A stretch of DNA of 64,000 nucleotides from contig JASPKZ010007541.1 in assembly GCA_030220185.1 (NCBI GenBank), positions 627,501 through 691,500 on the forward strand, written 5' to 3'. Position numbers and translations under genes: made by a program. The stretch is from Diploptera punctata (Eukaryota > Arthropoda > Insecta > Blattodea > Blaberidae). Of the stretch, positions 34,535-45,610 are shown piece after piece. The notes beneath the pieces were generated by a model. It made no database searches and was not told the DNA's origin. It saw only the letters and a program-made list of their open reading frames with translations. Each line of letters opens with the position of its first letter. The first letter of the stretch is position 1.

Positions 34535-34610
34535 GATTAAGTAAATGGCTTGATAATGAAGGTTTAAAAAATAAAGAAATAAAAAAGTATACATGTAACA
34601 CGGTTATATA
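33693..34610. repeat. 416-bp tandem duplication
   Basis: The sequence starting CTGAACGA at 33693 recurs at 34109 (CTGAACGACAACACG). Both copies run from the end of the Penelope relic through AGTTCAGGACGACTG and a LINE-D-type 3' end (CCTGATGGAGTT...CTCTTTCAATTCACCAGGG) to ACACGGTTATATA. The second copy is longer because of an expanded TAA/TTA tract at 34429-34535. Confidence 0.9.
33858..34030 (-). mobile_element. LINE-D 3' end (first tandem copy)
   Basis: The TTTA-repeat tail and conserved 3' end CCTGATGGAGTTAAGACC lie at 33858-33930, with UTR to about 34030. It is duplicated as part of the 416-bp unit. Confidence 0.65.
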
Positions 34611-35300
34611 TTTTATTGTCTTTTTAAACTGTTTTTGAATAGGGCAGTCCTTGATGTACGAGGGGAGGGAATTCCAGGGTGGCTAAAACAAGGAAGGATG
34701 AGGAATAATGAAATGATCGATTTAGAGGAACAGCTAGAGTTACATTTACTCTCGACCGTGTGTTCAAGTTAAGGTGGGAGGATAGCGAATGAAAGCGAGT
34801 AGAAATATAAATAGGTGATAAGGTGGACAATGTGTTGTAGGCTATAAAACGCAGAGGCATTGTATCTTACGCCTGACTTCCAATCGGAGCCATTGCAACA
34901 TTCCAAATAGTGGAGTTATGTGGTCTGATTAACGGAGGTTGCATATATATATAACGCGCATTATGAACTCGTTGCAGTCTTTGTCCGAATGTAATATTCA
35001 TGTCAGTGAAGAGTAAGTCACAATAATCGAAATGCGGCATAATAAAGTTGAGACAAGTATTTTTTTCAATGAAGAGGGAAGGAAATTTTTCAAACGGTTT
35101 AAGGAATGGAAGATTCAATATATATTTTTTTACTAGTTTCTCTTAAATGAACCTGCCAACTAAGATTTTGGTCGACATATACACCAAAGTTTTTCACGGA
35201 AGGTTTAAATGGAATTTGCAGAAATTATCGATGAATAATCAATTTTGTTTAATTGTATTGCTAATTTATCAGGTACGAATTTTAAAATTGTAATATCATT
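34275..35300 (-). mobile_element. LINE-D related, 5'-truncated (CR1/L2-like)
   Basis: From about 35300 down, the minus strand reads NLSWQVHLRET, FDYCDLLFTDMNITFGQRL and RLQRVHNA. It then degenerates through YLSTRF-like and RSRVNVTLAVPLN-like blocks to a 3' UTR. The TTTA tail is at 34275-34290. A palindromic (TAA)n(TTA)n tract has expanded inside the UTR. Multiple stops and frame shifts are present. Confidence 0.75.
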
Positions 35301-35374
35301 ATCTACATATTAGCATTTCTATAAATATTGATCTAGGATATATTTATTTTAGCATGACAGTAATTATAACAGAT

Positions 35375-35481
35375 CTGTTCTTCTTCATCTTCATAGTGGA
35401 TCTTTAGATTCGTTCCACTCATACAGGAATCAAATCATCTATCCATCTTCTCCTCGGACGTCCAATATCACGGCCTTCTGT

Positions 35482-35531
<50 letters not shown>

Positions 35532-36330
35532 TCATATGCCAGCCTAGCTGCTCTGTGTGGTTCCACCCATCTTTCTATCTGCTATCCTTCATCTTTTATA
35601 TTTTTTATCTATTTATTTTACCTGATGGAGTTAAGACCGTAAGGTCTTCTCTTCCACTTCAACAGGGTTAAATTATACATATAATATTATATATTAAACA
35701 TTTCATATTCTTTTCCTGATTTATTCATTCCTTTTTTCATGCCTTAATATGTATCCAGCTGTTTTTCTTAAGAAACTCATCTCGGCTGTTCCTATTTTTC
35801 GTCTGTCATTTCTATTAATGCCTAGTTTTCAAACCGTACATAAGCATTGGTACAACCATTGCCTTATAAAACTTCATTTTGGTATCGTTTTAACTTCATC
35901 GTCCACCGCTGTGATCTCAGGTAGCGTGCTGCCTTGTCACGGAGCGGGCCCGGGTTCGATCCCCGGTCCGAGCAGTTTTTTCTGGGTGAGGTTTTTATCG
36001 GGGTTTTTCCTCACCTGTAAGACAAATGTCAGGAAAACTTTAAGGCCCAAACGGTCCCCGAAATCATATGGCCATCATCATTATCATCATCCTTCACCGG
36101 TGTGGAAAGCAACGGGAAGCTACCACACTTACAATTCCCTAGTAAAGCTGCAAGCATAGCATGAAAATGCTATGATTGCGGTGAAGGATCTGCCTTCGGG
36201 CAGAATTACTATGGATGAATTGAGTAACTTTATCTGTTAATATTCTTTGTATGGTTCCAGACATTTGCAGAAATTTAAACATAATCATCCATTTACCACA
36301 TATAATCCATCAGACTCATACGACATTCAC
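35375..36330 (-). mobile_element. LINE-H relic, interrupted three times
   Basis: Minus-strand coding remnants appear in order. KFLQMSGTIQRILTDK (36330-36235) is followed by KFYKAMVVPMLMYG and NSRDEFLKKNSWIH-like sequence (35895-35700), WVEPHRAARLAYE (35590-35530), and EGRDIGRPRRRWIDDL (35486-35430). These are the thumb-to-C-terminus blocks of an RTE-like element. It is broken by a SINE (35901-36224), a LINE-D 3' end (about 35603-35690) and an (AT)n run (35487-35526). Confidence 0.7.
35901..36224 (+). mobile_element. SINE, family S3, near-complete
   Basis: The tRNA-like head has TAGCGTGCTGCC and a perfect B box GGTTCGATCCC (about 35953-35963). The full S3 body and GCAGAATTACTATGGATGAA end follow. 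The target duplication is TAACTTCATC (35891-35900) and TAACTTTATC (36225-36234). It splits LINE-H. The frame at 35749-36159 runs across it and is not a gene. Confidence 0.85.
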
Positions 36331-37074
36331 CCTCCCACAATATTTTTCGATTTTTTTTTTCAATTTGGTTCATATTTCTTTCTTGCAGTTTCTTGAAGTA
36401 GCATATGATGATTAATTTTATCATCAATAGTTTTTTGGTCGAATGCAATGATATAATACTGTTTCGACACTATCATACACTTTCATATCTAAACATCTTG
36501 TAGAAAGTTTGTTTGCTTGATACAAGAAGCCGGGTAAGGACCCTATGCCTTCCGGGTCATATATTGTTAAATATTCGTCTCAGGAATTGCACACATGAGA
36601 ATAGCGAAGAAATGGAACACCATCGTTTCGAACTACGACTAGGTCCTAAAGGGATTTGCTCAACAACCATCTAAATTTATACGTCCATTTATTCCTGACT
36701 TGAAAAAAGAAGACTAGACAAATGGTGAAAGGAAGACAAACAAGCATTGTTTCTATATCATACGACATGTAAACAGTCTGAATATATTGTTTTTTAAGGG
36801 CGGGAATTAATTCTTGGTCGTTACTTATATAATGAATATCCTATATTTATTGTAATTTAAATTAACATAAATAGTCAAATAGTGAACAAAAAGTTATAAA
36901 AAGTAAAAATTAGTTCTTTTTAGTTATCGAAGGTCGTTACCTTTACGTTATTTCGATATAGTGCAGTAGATTTATTTCATTCTCTAGCAAATGTTTTTTC
37001 CTGTATTAACTTGAACTTTTCATTCCATTATTTCGATGCACTTGGTTTAAAATTTCACTGTATAAGTATTTTTA
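36331..37074. other. AT-rich spacer, nothing recognised
   Basis: A block at 36530-36720 (GAAGCCGGGTAAGGACC...) is less AT-rich but matches nothing else here. Confidence 0.4.
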
Positions 37075-37445
37075 CACGCCACACGCAACCCAGGCCTTAC
37101 AATGGCACAACCTGTCGGTAGAGGGGTATCACACAAGTACGTTTTTGACACACAAAGACGTGGAGGGCATCCCCGAATGAGTGATCAGCCCTGACGGCCT
37201 CTTTAAGAGACAACACGACATTAAGACGAAACACGCCATTCACACACACATTCATTCTAAACAGAGCGAATATGATAATGATGACCAGATTATGTTCAGG
37301 GACCATTTGGACTCTAAAGTGTCTTGACTTTTGTCTTACAGGTCAGAAAAACTCGAATAAAAGCCATCAAGAAATTTGTCCGGATCGGGGATCGCACTCC
37401 AGCCCGCTTCATAAGAGGCAGCGACGCTACTCGGAGACCACACCG
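37075..37445 (-). mobile_element. SINE, S3b variant (S3 head with a different body)
   Basis: The minus strand has an S3-like head with a decayed B box, the TAAGACAAAAGTCAAGACAC segment, and then a different 3' body (GTTTCGTCTTAATGTCGTG, GGCTGATCACTCATTCGGGG, CTACCGACAGGTTGTGCC). The same body is found at 62150-62512. S3 and S3b therefore share a front half and differ in the back half. Confidence 0.6.
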
Positions 37446-37489
37446 GGGACTCTCATTTCAATTAAATAATACAGTTTATGTAAATAAAC

Positions 37490-37690
37490 TCTATGGGCCT
37501 AACCTTGGGAACGTTACATTGGCTCTCGAATTCATTACAAGTGGGAATGGCTCGAGTTCAATGGGAATCTCCATGGTCACTTAGTTTTCATTTAAATCTA
37601 CTCCAATGTTTAGTTGTAAAAAGTACTTATAAAAGGTTCGAGATTCAATTAATAGTTTCCTATATAATATCATTAATGCATTTCCTTATT
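37490..37690. repeat. Dispersed repeat R3, copy 1
   Basis: It shares ACATTGGCTCTCGAATTCAT, a GGTCACTTAGTTTTCATTTA-type block and a TTGTAAAAAGTACTTATAAA-type block with 43390-43590. It is non-coding. Confidence 0.5.
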
Positions 37691-38193
37691 TAACAAACAT
37701 TTTCCTAGATTCGTTTCAAGTAAAGAATAATAGACGAATCCTTATTCGTCTTTGTATTAATTCTTATATCCAGCAGAATGTATTTTTATGATTGTACGGC
37801 CTATACTACGTTTACTAGTTTTTGTAATATTTAAAACTATTTTTGTAATCTCTGTGCTCATATTCATTTTATTTTTTATTGTTTTTATGTTTTGTCAGTA
37901 TGGCAGTTCTGTATTTAATATCTTTGTTTTATTAACTTCTTACTACTGGCTTTTATTATAATTTCATTAGTTTCTCGATTGTTATTGGTTCAGCAATGTT
38001 TAATTAATCTACTTCCGCCTGCTGTAAAAGCTTCGAGTATGTACTAGAAGTTTCTGCGCAAATTCCATAGGGATCTACAACTCTTCCTGCAAAACCCCTT
38101 ACTTGACTTTGTTTAGTGCGCTAACCACTCGTGCTTGGACCGAGGGGACGGGATGTACTCGTACTGAAGAAGAAGGCAGTATGTTATAAAATA
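37691..38193. other. Spacer, nothing recognised
   Basis: AT-rich, no frame or repeat assigned. Confidence 0.4.
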
Positions 38194-38600
38194 TCATAAA
38201 AATGGGCATAATATCGCTATATGGGAATAGGTTAGTATTCTGCAGTTTCTCCAACATTCATTAAACAAATGCAATATTCTCCAATGTAGAAATGTTCTAC
38301 CATATTTTAGAAGCTCCATATTTATCTGACCAAGACCAGCTGCTTTTCTGTTTTTGGTTTCTTTTAAGGATTCTTGATCTTCATCAAATGTAATCATATG
38401 AGTTTGAATTTCTCCTGTTTCATTATCTGGATACGATTCTTGTTTTTCTTCGTCTTCTTCTTTTTCTTCTTTACACCATAAATTGTATAGTATTCTATCC
38501 ATCTTTCTTTGTTAATAACATCTATCTTTGCAGTATCCTTTTCTGATTTATTTAAAAGTTTTATAACTTTGTATGCAAAATTTTGAAATGTTATAAAAGT
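38194..38600 (-). mobile_element. LINE N-terminal RT fragment
   Basis: The minus strand reads DVINKERWMEYY, a glutamate-rich linker, NRKAAGLGQINMELLKYG and LHLFNECWRNCRI. These are the start of the reverse transcriptase domain (consensus NxKAPGxDxIxxELxK) of an RTE-like element. It is the only fragment here that keeps this N-terminal RT part without the rest. Confidence 0.7.
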
Positions 38601-38689
38601 TTCTAGAATATATTAAATTAAAATTTGCCCGACTATGAACAATAAAATTAATATAAATAAAAAATATGAGGAATAAGTAATGTGCTGAA

Positions 38690-38840
38690 TTTAAGAAAAA
38701 TTCTATCACCTCACCTCAAACCCTTTTTCTTATTATAAGGCGGCCCTTCAAGACCACATAGCATCTGTCATAAAATTATTAATGATGGAAACCGGTCTAA
38801 TGGGAAGAATATGAGGTGAGGTGAAACATTTTTTCTTAAA
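38690..38840. mobile_element. Small foldback MITE-like element
   Basis: Inverted ends of 29 bp with few mismatches: TTTAAGAAAAA...TCACCTCACCTCA at 38690-38718, and its complement at 38812-38840. The inner 13 bp is perfect. The 90-bp interior has no frame. I see no clear target duplication. Confidence 0.55.
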
Positions 38841-39063
38841 TAAATAATACATCATTATCTTAATTCCTAAAAGTCAAAAATGATGAATAACACTGTGTAC
38901 CAATGAAAGTGTTCCTCTGCTTACTTTAAGTGATTCTGATTCAGTTTATTGCGCTGATTTCAAATAGGTGATTATTTGTCTCCAAATGTCGACGGTTCGA
39001 TAGTAATCACGATTTTTGTTTTTGTTACTTATTTAATTTTAAGTACCGTATATGATTGGTTAA

Positions 39064-39840
39064 TATTATTTTTCTCCAAATGTTACCGGTTCGATCGCAT
39101 CCATGCCTCCATGTTTTATTTGTTTATGTGACAGCCGAGCAACTGGCAAACATTACATCCAACAAGTGTGGGTTTCAAAAAACGAACTTGTTCCAGGAGA
39201 AAATAATGTTCTACGTGAACCTCTTATTGACAGGAAGAAGATCTTACTACCACCTCTCCACAGTAAATTGGGACTAGAAAAGCAGTATATGTAAGCTTTA
39301 GTTAAATCGTTAGATACTATGCAACATATTAGCTCTATGTTCCCAGGTTTGTCTCATGCAAGTGTATTTTCTGGAGTTTTTACAGAACCTCAAATAAGAC
39401 AGATGCTGGAGTCCGCAGAATTAGAACAAAATATGACGCCAGTTGCAAAAAGTGCATGGCAAACATTTCGTAATGTTGTGCATGGCTTCATCGGAAACAA
39501 GAAGTGTCCCAGTTATCGATAGTTGATTGAGAACTTGCTGAGTACATATCGTACTTTAAGTTGCAGAATGTCAACTAAATTACGTAACCTGCACTCACAT
39601 TTGGATTTCTTTAGACCAAATGTGGGCGATGTGAGAGAAGAACATGGAGAACGATTGCATCAGGATCTCAAAAACGTGGAATCAAGATATCAGGACAGGC
39701 AGAATATAAACATGATGGGGACTACGGTTGGGTTTGGTGAGAGACAGTCCACTGCAACACAAAAGAAGAGGGCAGTCACGAGTTCATTTTTAATAAACTT
39801 GATGGCCAAGCCAGTGATGCTGAAACAAAATCCAATTTAA
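39064..39840 (+). pseudogene. Relic of a widespread arthropod protein of unknown function
   Basis: One reading frame runs 39064-39840, broken only by TAA (39292-39294) and TAG (39520-39522). It reads CFICLCDSRATGKHYIQQVW, then KILLPPLHSKLGLEKQY, FSGVFTEPQIRQML, AWQTFRNVVHGFIGNKK, YRTLSCRMSTKLRNLHSHLD and EEHGERLHQDLKNVESRYQD. I know this signature (LPPLHIKLGL...HSHLDFF...EHGERFHQD) from many predicted arthropod proteins found in multiple copies per genome. Their function is unknown to me, and a mobile-element origin is likely but not shown. The 5' part of the protein is missing. Confidence 0.75.
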
Positions 39841-40250
39841 TATCATCATATATAATACCAACATAAGCTGGTATTTATTCCATCTATATTTGTGGATACA
39901 TTTTTTGTTAATTCCCACATTTTCAACTATTAATTTTCCATAGAACTATTGATGTGAAACTGATATTTTTCAACTCAGGGTGCCAGAATTATGTAAGAAC
40001 CATGCAAAAACTGAGAGGAACAAAACAATTGCCCAAAGTTTGTTTCCCAGTGTATTTAAGAATATTGTTTTTTATTTATTGTTTGGGAGAATTCAACTTA
40101 GAAACACATTTTGCTTTCATAGATTTTGAGAAAGCATTCGACACAGTCAAGAGATCAAAACTCCTAAATATATTGGAAGACAGAAATATACCAAATTTAC
40201 TTCGGCAGAACATACAAAATATTTACAAATACAACACCATAAAAATTACA

Positions 40251-40253
<3 letters not shown>

Positions 40254-40291
<38 letters not shown>

Positions 40292-41797
40292 CACTGGCAC
40301 TATCGAACACGTAGGTTCATGGCCGCACGGACATAGGCTCTCCATACATCCCTATCCAGAGCTAATGTTTTCCAATCATTCCCTGTATAATCTACTTCCC
40401 TCAAATCATAGTTAATGTTATTCTCCCACCTCATTCTTGGTCTACCAACTGGGCGCTTTCCCTCTGGCTTTCCTACAAGAAGCTTTCATGCACGTCTTTC
40501 ATTCCCCATACGCGCAACATGTCCTGCCCATTGCAGTCTACGAGACTTAACTGTTCTTATTATATCTGGCTTCCTATAAAGACCAAGTAGTTCATTGTTA
40601 TGTAGTCTTCTCCATTCACCTGTCTGTTCATCTCTCTTTGGTCCAAAAAGTTTTCTAAGAACTTTATTCTCAAATACTCGTAATCTCCTTTCCTCCCTTA
40701 AAGTAAGAGTCCATGTTTCGCACCCATATAATATAACTGGTAGAATAATAGTTTTATATATTTTCAGCTTAACGTTTTTTGAAAGGAGTTGGGACATCAA
40801 AAGTCTATGTAATGCATAATAGCACGCATTTCCAGAATTGAGCCTATGTTTAATTTCTTTGTGCATCTCATTCCTATTTGTGATTACTGTTCCTAGGTAT
40901 TTGAATTCAGCCACTTCCTCAAAATTTCCCTCATTTGTCATTAGCTGTCCATTTCCATTATATAATGAATTTCTACGTGTGACCATATATTTAGTTTTAT
41001 TGATATTTACTTCCAGTCCTAATTTCTTAGTGTTACTCAATAGTGTGTGCGTGTTGGCCTTTAGTATCTCCTCGCTATCGGCCAGTAGTACTACATCATC
41101 AGCACAAACTAACAGCTTATTATTACCATTCAGTTGTAAGCTTTCCTCATTCTCTAAAGATTTAATGGCATGCTCTAGTACAAAATTAAATAGTAGAGGA
41201 GACAGTGCATCTCCTTGCTTCAACCCATTCTGGATTTCAAAAGTGTCTGAAAACTGTTTGCCTACACGCACCCTACTCTTTGAGCCATTTAGACACATTC
41301 GTATAAGTCTAACTAACTTTTTAGGAATTCCGAACTCCAGCAGGATACTATATAATTTCTCCCTCTTATTTGAATCATATGTTTTTTTGAAGTCTACATA
41401 TAGTTGATGTACACTACCATTATATTCCCATTTCTGTTCTAAAATCTGTCTTATACTGAAAATCTGATATGTTGTAGACCTGTTTCTTTTAAATGCACAT
41501 TGATGATCTTCTAGAATGTCATCAATATAGGGAGTAAGTCTGCTTACTAATATATTTGTTAGAATTTTGTACGAAGTTGAAAGTAATGAGATGCCCCTGT
41601 AGTTGTTGCAATCAGTTTTATCACCTTTCTTATAAATTGGTACGATAATTGATTCCTTCCATTCATCTGGAAGAGCTTCTTTTTTCCAAATCATACTAAG
41701 CAACCAGCGTATCTTGTCCATCAATTTTTCTCCCCCTGATTTTATCAGTTCTGCTGGGATCTCATCTGAACCTGATGTTTTATACATCTTCAATTAC
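40254..41797 (-). mobile_element. LINE-A, longest copy, nested in LINE-B
   Basis: It is inserted in LINE-B with a 9-bp duplication ATTACATTA at 40245-40253 and 41798-41806. The 3' tail is (TAAG)n, seen as CTTA repeats at 40254-40290. It is 5'-truncated within the reverse transcriptase. Confidence 0.9.
40486..41793 (-). pseudogene. LINE-A reverse transcriptase, 435 codons open
   Basis: RTE-like reverse transcriptase. Readable blocks are SGSDEIPAELIKSGGEKL, NNYRGISLLSTSYKIL, motif A YVDFKKTYDSNKREKLY, motif B NGLKQGDALSPLLFNFVLE, motif C LLVCADDVVLLADS, YLGTVITNRNEMHKE, LFGPKRDEQTGEWRRLH and GHVARMGNERRA. The usual Phe/Tyr before ADD is Cys. The frame ends at a TGA (40486-40488) where related copies have TGG. 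The rest of the C-terminus (KLLVGKPEGKRPVGRPRMRW) continues beyond the stop to about 40300. The endonuclease domain is absent. Sense and antisense frames at 40595-41407 on the plus strand are shadows. Confidence 0.88.
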
Positions 41798-42708
41798 ATT
41801 ACATTAAATAACTGTTTTTCTGAAGATGGAATTATAAATCGTGGTGTGTGACAAGGCTGCCCCCTATCTCCAACACTCTTTGCAATTTATATCAATGAAG
41901 TAATATGTTGCTGGAACAAGAAATGTAAATTTGGAATAAGAATATCAGAAAATAGAAAATTAAACACCCTATTGTTTGCAGATGACCAAATAATAATAGC
42001 AAATTCAGAAGATAATCTACAGAAAGGTCTCATGATCTTAACAAAATTACAGAATAATATGGATTGAAGATATCTACAGAAAAGCAAAAATTATGGCATT
42101 TCAAGGTGTAGATCTGTCTGAAGTAAAATTGTACTGGGCAATACAATTTTGGAGCAGGTGAATAATTTTACATATCAACGATGCAATATCTCATATGAAG
42201 AAGAAAATGATGTAAATGCATAATTATCTAATTTTTTAAGAATTTTAGGGTTAATAAATTCTATCTTCAAGCCACAGTTAGTCCGAAAGTATTCAAGATT
42301 AAAAGTGTATAAAACACTAGCTCTTCCAACTCTTTTGTATGGTAATGAAGTATAGACGTTGAAACAGAAAGATATACAGACACTTAGATGTGCTGAAATG
42401 AGATACCTTCGGAGGACTGCAGGATACACACTACTAGATTACAAAAAATGGCGACATCTTAGAAGAATTATACATGGAACCTTTAGAAAACAAAATTTCT
42501 GATTATAAGTCAAGATGGATGCAACATGTTCATCGAATGGAAGATCACAGAATACCCAAACAAATGTTAAAATATCAACCTGCAGGAAGAAGAAGACCAG
42601 GACGTCCACTCAAAATACTTTTGGATGGTGTTTCTCTTGAGGCCGATACAGGTCAACAAATGGCCTAAATTCGTGAATGTTCTATGATGATGATGATTTA
42701 TTGTTTGG

Positions 42709-43906
42709 TTTCAACGGATCTAGTCTTCCTAGAAAAATAATGAATACATTAAGTTCAAACAAAATATTATTTACATGGTATGTGTTACTTAGAGTAAATG
42801 TTACATTTATCAACAACTTTTGGTGTGAAGAGATTCCAACCTAGAAAATACCGAGTTCATATCTCGAACCAAGAAATGCCAGAGTTAAACCTTCAGGTCT
42901 TATCAGATTTATACTTAATCCGAAGGCTGTTAATAAGTGCTCACTAGTTCTGTAAAGGTGGTTTCTCTCCTACCCACGTACAAATGCCCTCCCATTGAAA
43001 CAAATGACTTACTTATCCGATCCGACGTAGGATTGAATAGAAGGGACGAAATTTAATAAGGAATGGAGGGACGTCTTTTCACAACTATTGAGCAGTTATT
43101 AGCAGCCCTGTTTTATCCCGTCCACTATAGCTCTTAAATAATAACTTTAAAGGCGTATGCGCACAATTATGAGCTCCTTCCAACACATCACGTCACTCAC
43201 TCCCTCTTCTGATATGCTGTCTTCCCTCACAACCGGGGAATACAAGCAGTGGGAGGTGGACGGTAATGCAGCAATTGCTAATCACAGTTAACGTGGTCAA
43301 AGATTCCGAGCATGAGTAGACAGATGTTATTATATTAACGATAACCTTATAAATATATATAAGTAACACCTACATACGTATCTTCGAAGTCTTACATTGG
43401 CTCTCGAATTCATTACGAATGACAAGCTCCGAGATTTCATTTATTTCTACTTCATTCTTCAGTTGAAAGAAGTACTTGAAATGAGTTCGAGATCCAATGA
43501 AAGTTTCCAGGTCACTTAAGTTTTTATTCATATTTTACTCTATTCAATAGTTGAAAAGAAGTATAAAAATTCTAATCTTTGATATGCATTTAATAATAAT
43601 GAGTTTCTCCATAATCACAGGTAAACTTTATGAAGCTTTAACTAAATTATACACTATGTTATGCAAGAATAATTATTTTTAAATGAAGAAAGATATAGTT
43701 TAAAATAATATTGTTTCAAGCTTTATGCATAGTTATATGTGACGGAAAATATACATAGGCCAATAAATTATACGAGTATATGAATATACATGGCTATATA
43801 AAATATAAAATAAATTGAGGATAAAATTGTAAGACAAATGAAGAGATTCAGAATAAAATAACACAATTTTAGAAAATTGTACAATTAACTTTATTCTATT
43901 TTGAAT
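42709..43906. repeat. Spacer containing dispersed repeat R3, copy 2
   Basis: The section at 43390-43590 matches R3 (37490-37690) and contains two similar blocks itself (GTTGAAAGAAGTACTTG and GTTGAAAAGAAGTATAAAA). The rest has no feature I can name. Confidence 0.45.
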
Positions 43907-44650
43907 TTTGGTAGATGGTTATTTTGAACCGAAAGTGCATTTTTCGGCTCATTACTGCAGCGTCGTTATCCTCCCTAGACTGTGATATTCATGAACTATG
44001 CCAATATTCCTTTCTCCTTGCATCTACCCCCACTCTCCCTCTTTACCTCTCCTGGTGCGCTGTTCCTACGGCGGATCTCCCCTCTACCTCGGAACCTTCA
44101 TATACGTTATACACAGCCAGAACGTTATCATTCATTCATCGATCCATTCCGAGAGGGGATCGGAACTTTAAAATGGACAAGGTCGTCTGAAGCCGAGAGC
44201 GGCGCAGTTTTAGTTGGTCCTGAAGACCAGGGAAGAAGCCACCCTGGCTTGGACGCTAGCATGAGTGTAGTGTGAGGTATGGTGTGGTTTTTTGTCTTGT
44301 GAAAGTATTATCATTTATTTATTTATATCCTTTTTTTTTTAATGATCAAATGTTTATCTTGATTTTGTTTTTACTTCAGACTACTTGTTTACATTAAATA
44401 TCATTTTTATAGTTAATGATCAGACTGATTTATGTGCACGTAGCTGTTTGGCATAATCCTATACGGAAACTCACTCAGTTAGGAGATCATTTCCAACTCC
44501 CTTTATTTTTCTGTCTAGCTTTCCTGATTGATAATCGTAGTGAAAACAATTATTTTCAGTCACTCTATGGGTTTGAGAATTATTATTGATTTATGTTAAT
44601 ACGCCTAGGAAAGAAAGATGAATCAATCCTTGCCTCCTATGGGCCCGGGG
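43907..44650 (+). repeat. Long inverted repeat, left arm
   Basis: It starts near GAACCGAAAGTGC, which can itself form a hairpin with TTTTTCGG. It includes TGAACTATGCCAATATTCC, CTCTCCTGGTGCGCTG, CCCTGGCTTGGACGCTAG and GATGAATCAATCCTTGCCTC with GGGCCCGGGG near its inner end. The right arm at 44870-45610 aligns with it in reverse. Short frames at 43915-44275 show no known motif. A small frame from ATG 44620 (MNQSLPPMGPG) has a counterpart in the right arm (MNQSLPLMGPG). Confidence 0.7.
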
Positions 44651-44869
44651 CAAGTAATTTTGTGATTAATAACCTTGGAGGTAATCAGATCTACGCTAAT
44701 AGAAGCAACAGGAACAAAAGACGATCCGTAAGCGGCACAATTTTATAAGTGTAGAGTTGCGCCGTGCTTCTTGGATCTACTGCCTTTTTGTGCACCGTTT
44801 CTTTAGAGGATTTACTCATATATTCCATTTTACTCATAGTAGCATCGAGTTCATAGTTATCAGTGCTAT

Positions 44870-45610
44870 TTCCAATCCTTTGCCCGGGCCCATGAGAGGC
44901 AAAGATTGATTCATCCTTCCTATCTAGATTCATAAACATTAATTAATAATAATTCTTAAAATAAGCTGTAGCAATTTATGATTCTTAGCTAACCTGAATA
45001 TTCTATTTTCAACCATGAAACTAGACGGGAAAAAGGAGCTCATATAACTTTGAGAAAGCTAGTATACGGGAATTATGCAGGACAGCTGTAGCGTGGCTAA
45101 CAAATACAATAATCTGACATTGATATTTACTTAAAATTAGATTTAATGTTTAAATTGCACGTCTGAAATTGAAAAATGAAATTAAATATAAACATAAATT
45201 AATCATTCAAATATTAAAGAACAAACAATAATAATAACAGAAATAACATTGTTTACAAAATCAACCACTCATACATATTTTTAGTCCTGCCAAGGATGCC
45301 TTGCCCTGGCTTGCCGAACCAAACCCAAAATACACAGCACTCCTGGAGATCGCGTCCTCCAGACGACAGGCAAGTGTTCCAACGAAAATATTTATGATGG
45401 AATGATAGAGTTCACTACGTTTTTGGCCTATTTGAGAGTTCCTAGGTAGAAAGGGAAGTTGCGCACTACAAACAGAGCAAAGGGAGGGGTAGGAAGGAGA
45501 GTGGGAGTAGATACAAAGAGAAAGGAAATTGGCATAGTTCACGAATCTCACTGTAGAGGGAGGATAACAACACAAGTTTATCGAACCGAAATAGCACTTT
45601 CGGCTCAGAG
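44870..45610 (-). repeat. Long inverted repeat, right arm
   Basis: Read on the minus strand it follows the left arm block by block: ACCGAAAGTGCTATTTCGG, TGAACTATGCCAATTTCC, a GCGCAACTTCCC block, CCTTGGCAGG and GATGAATCAATCTTTGCCTC. The arms are clearly diverged. The loop between them (44651-44869) has a minus-strand frame ending in LLFLLLLLA with no known motif. The frame 45674-45261 has no recognisable domain. Confidence 0.7.

Larger units (their letters stand above)
40087..42695 (+). mobile_element. LINE-B, 5'-truncated, split by LINE-A
   Basis: A 13-bp duplication ATTTATTGTTTGG at 40074-40086 and 42696-42708 bounds the element. The first part (40087-40253) has RT motif A as FAFIDFEKAFDTVKR. 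After LINE-A the same codon phase resumes at 41798 with motif B (QGCPLSPTLFAIYINEV; the preceding Arg codon is TGA) and motif C (LLFADDQIIIANS). Later frames carry YKTLALPTLLYGNEV, RCAEMRYLRRTAGY and GRRRPGRPLKILLDG, ending in a GATGATGAT tail. It is inactive. Confidence 0.9.

Noticed and set aside
34326..34638. Open frames coding runs of isoleucine on both strands
   Set aside because: They are translations of the ATT/AAT microsatellite.
35749..36159. 136-codon frame as a gene
   Set aside because: It runs from antisense LINE-H into a SINE, so it is a junction artefact.
40838..41407. 189-codon plus-strand frame
   Set aside because: It lies antisense to the LINE-A reverse transcriptase and has no family signature.
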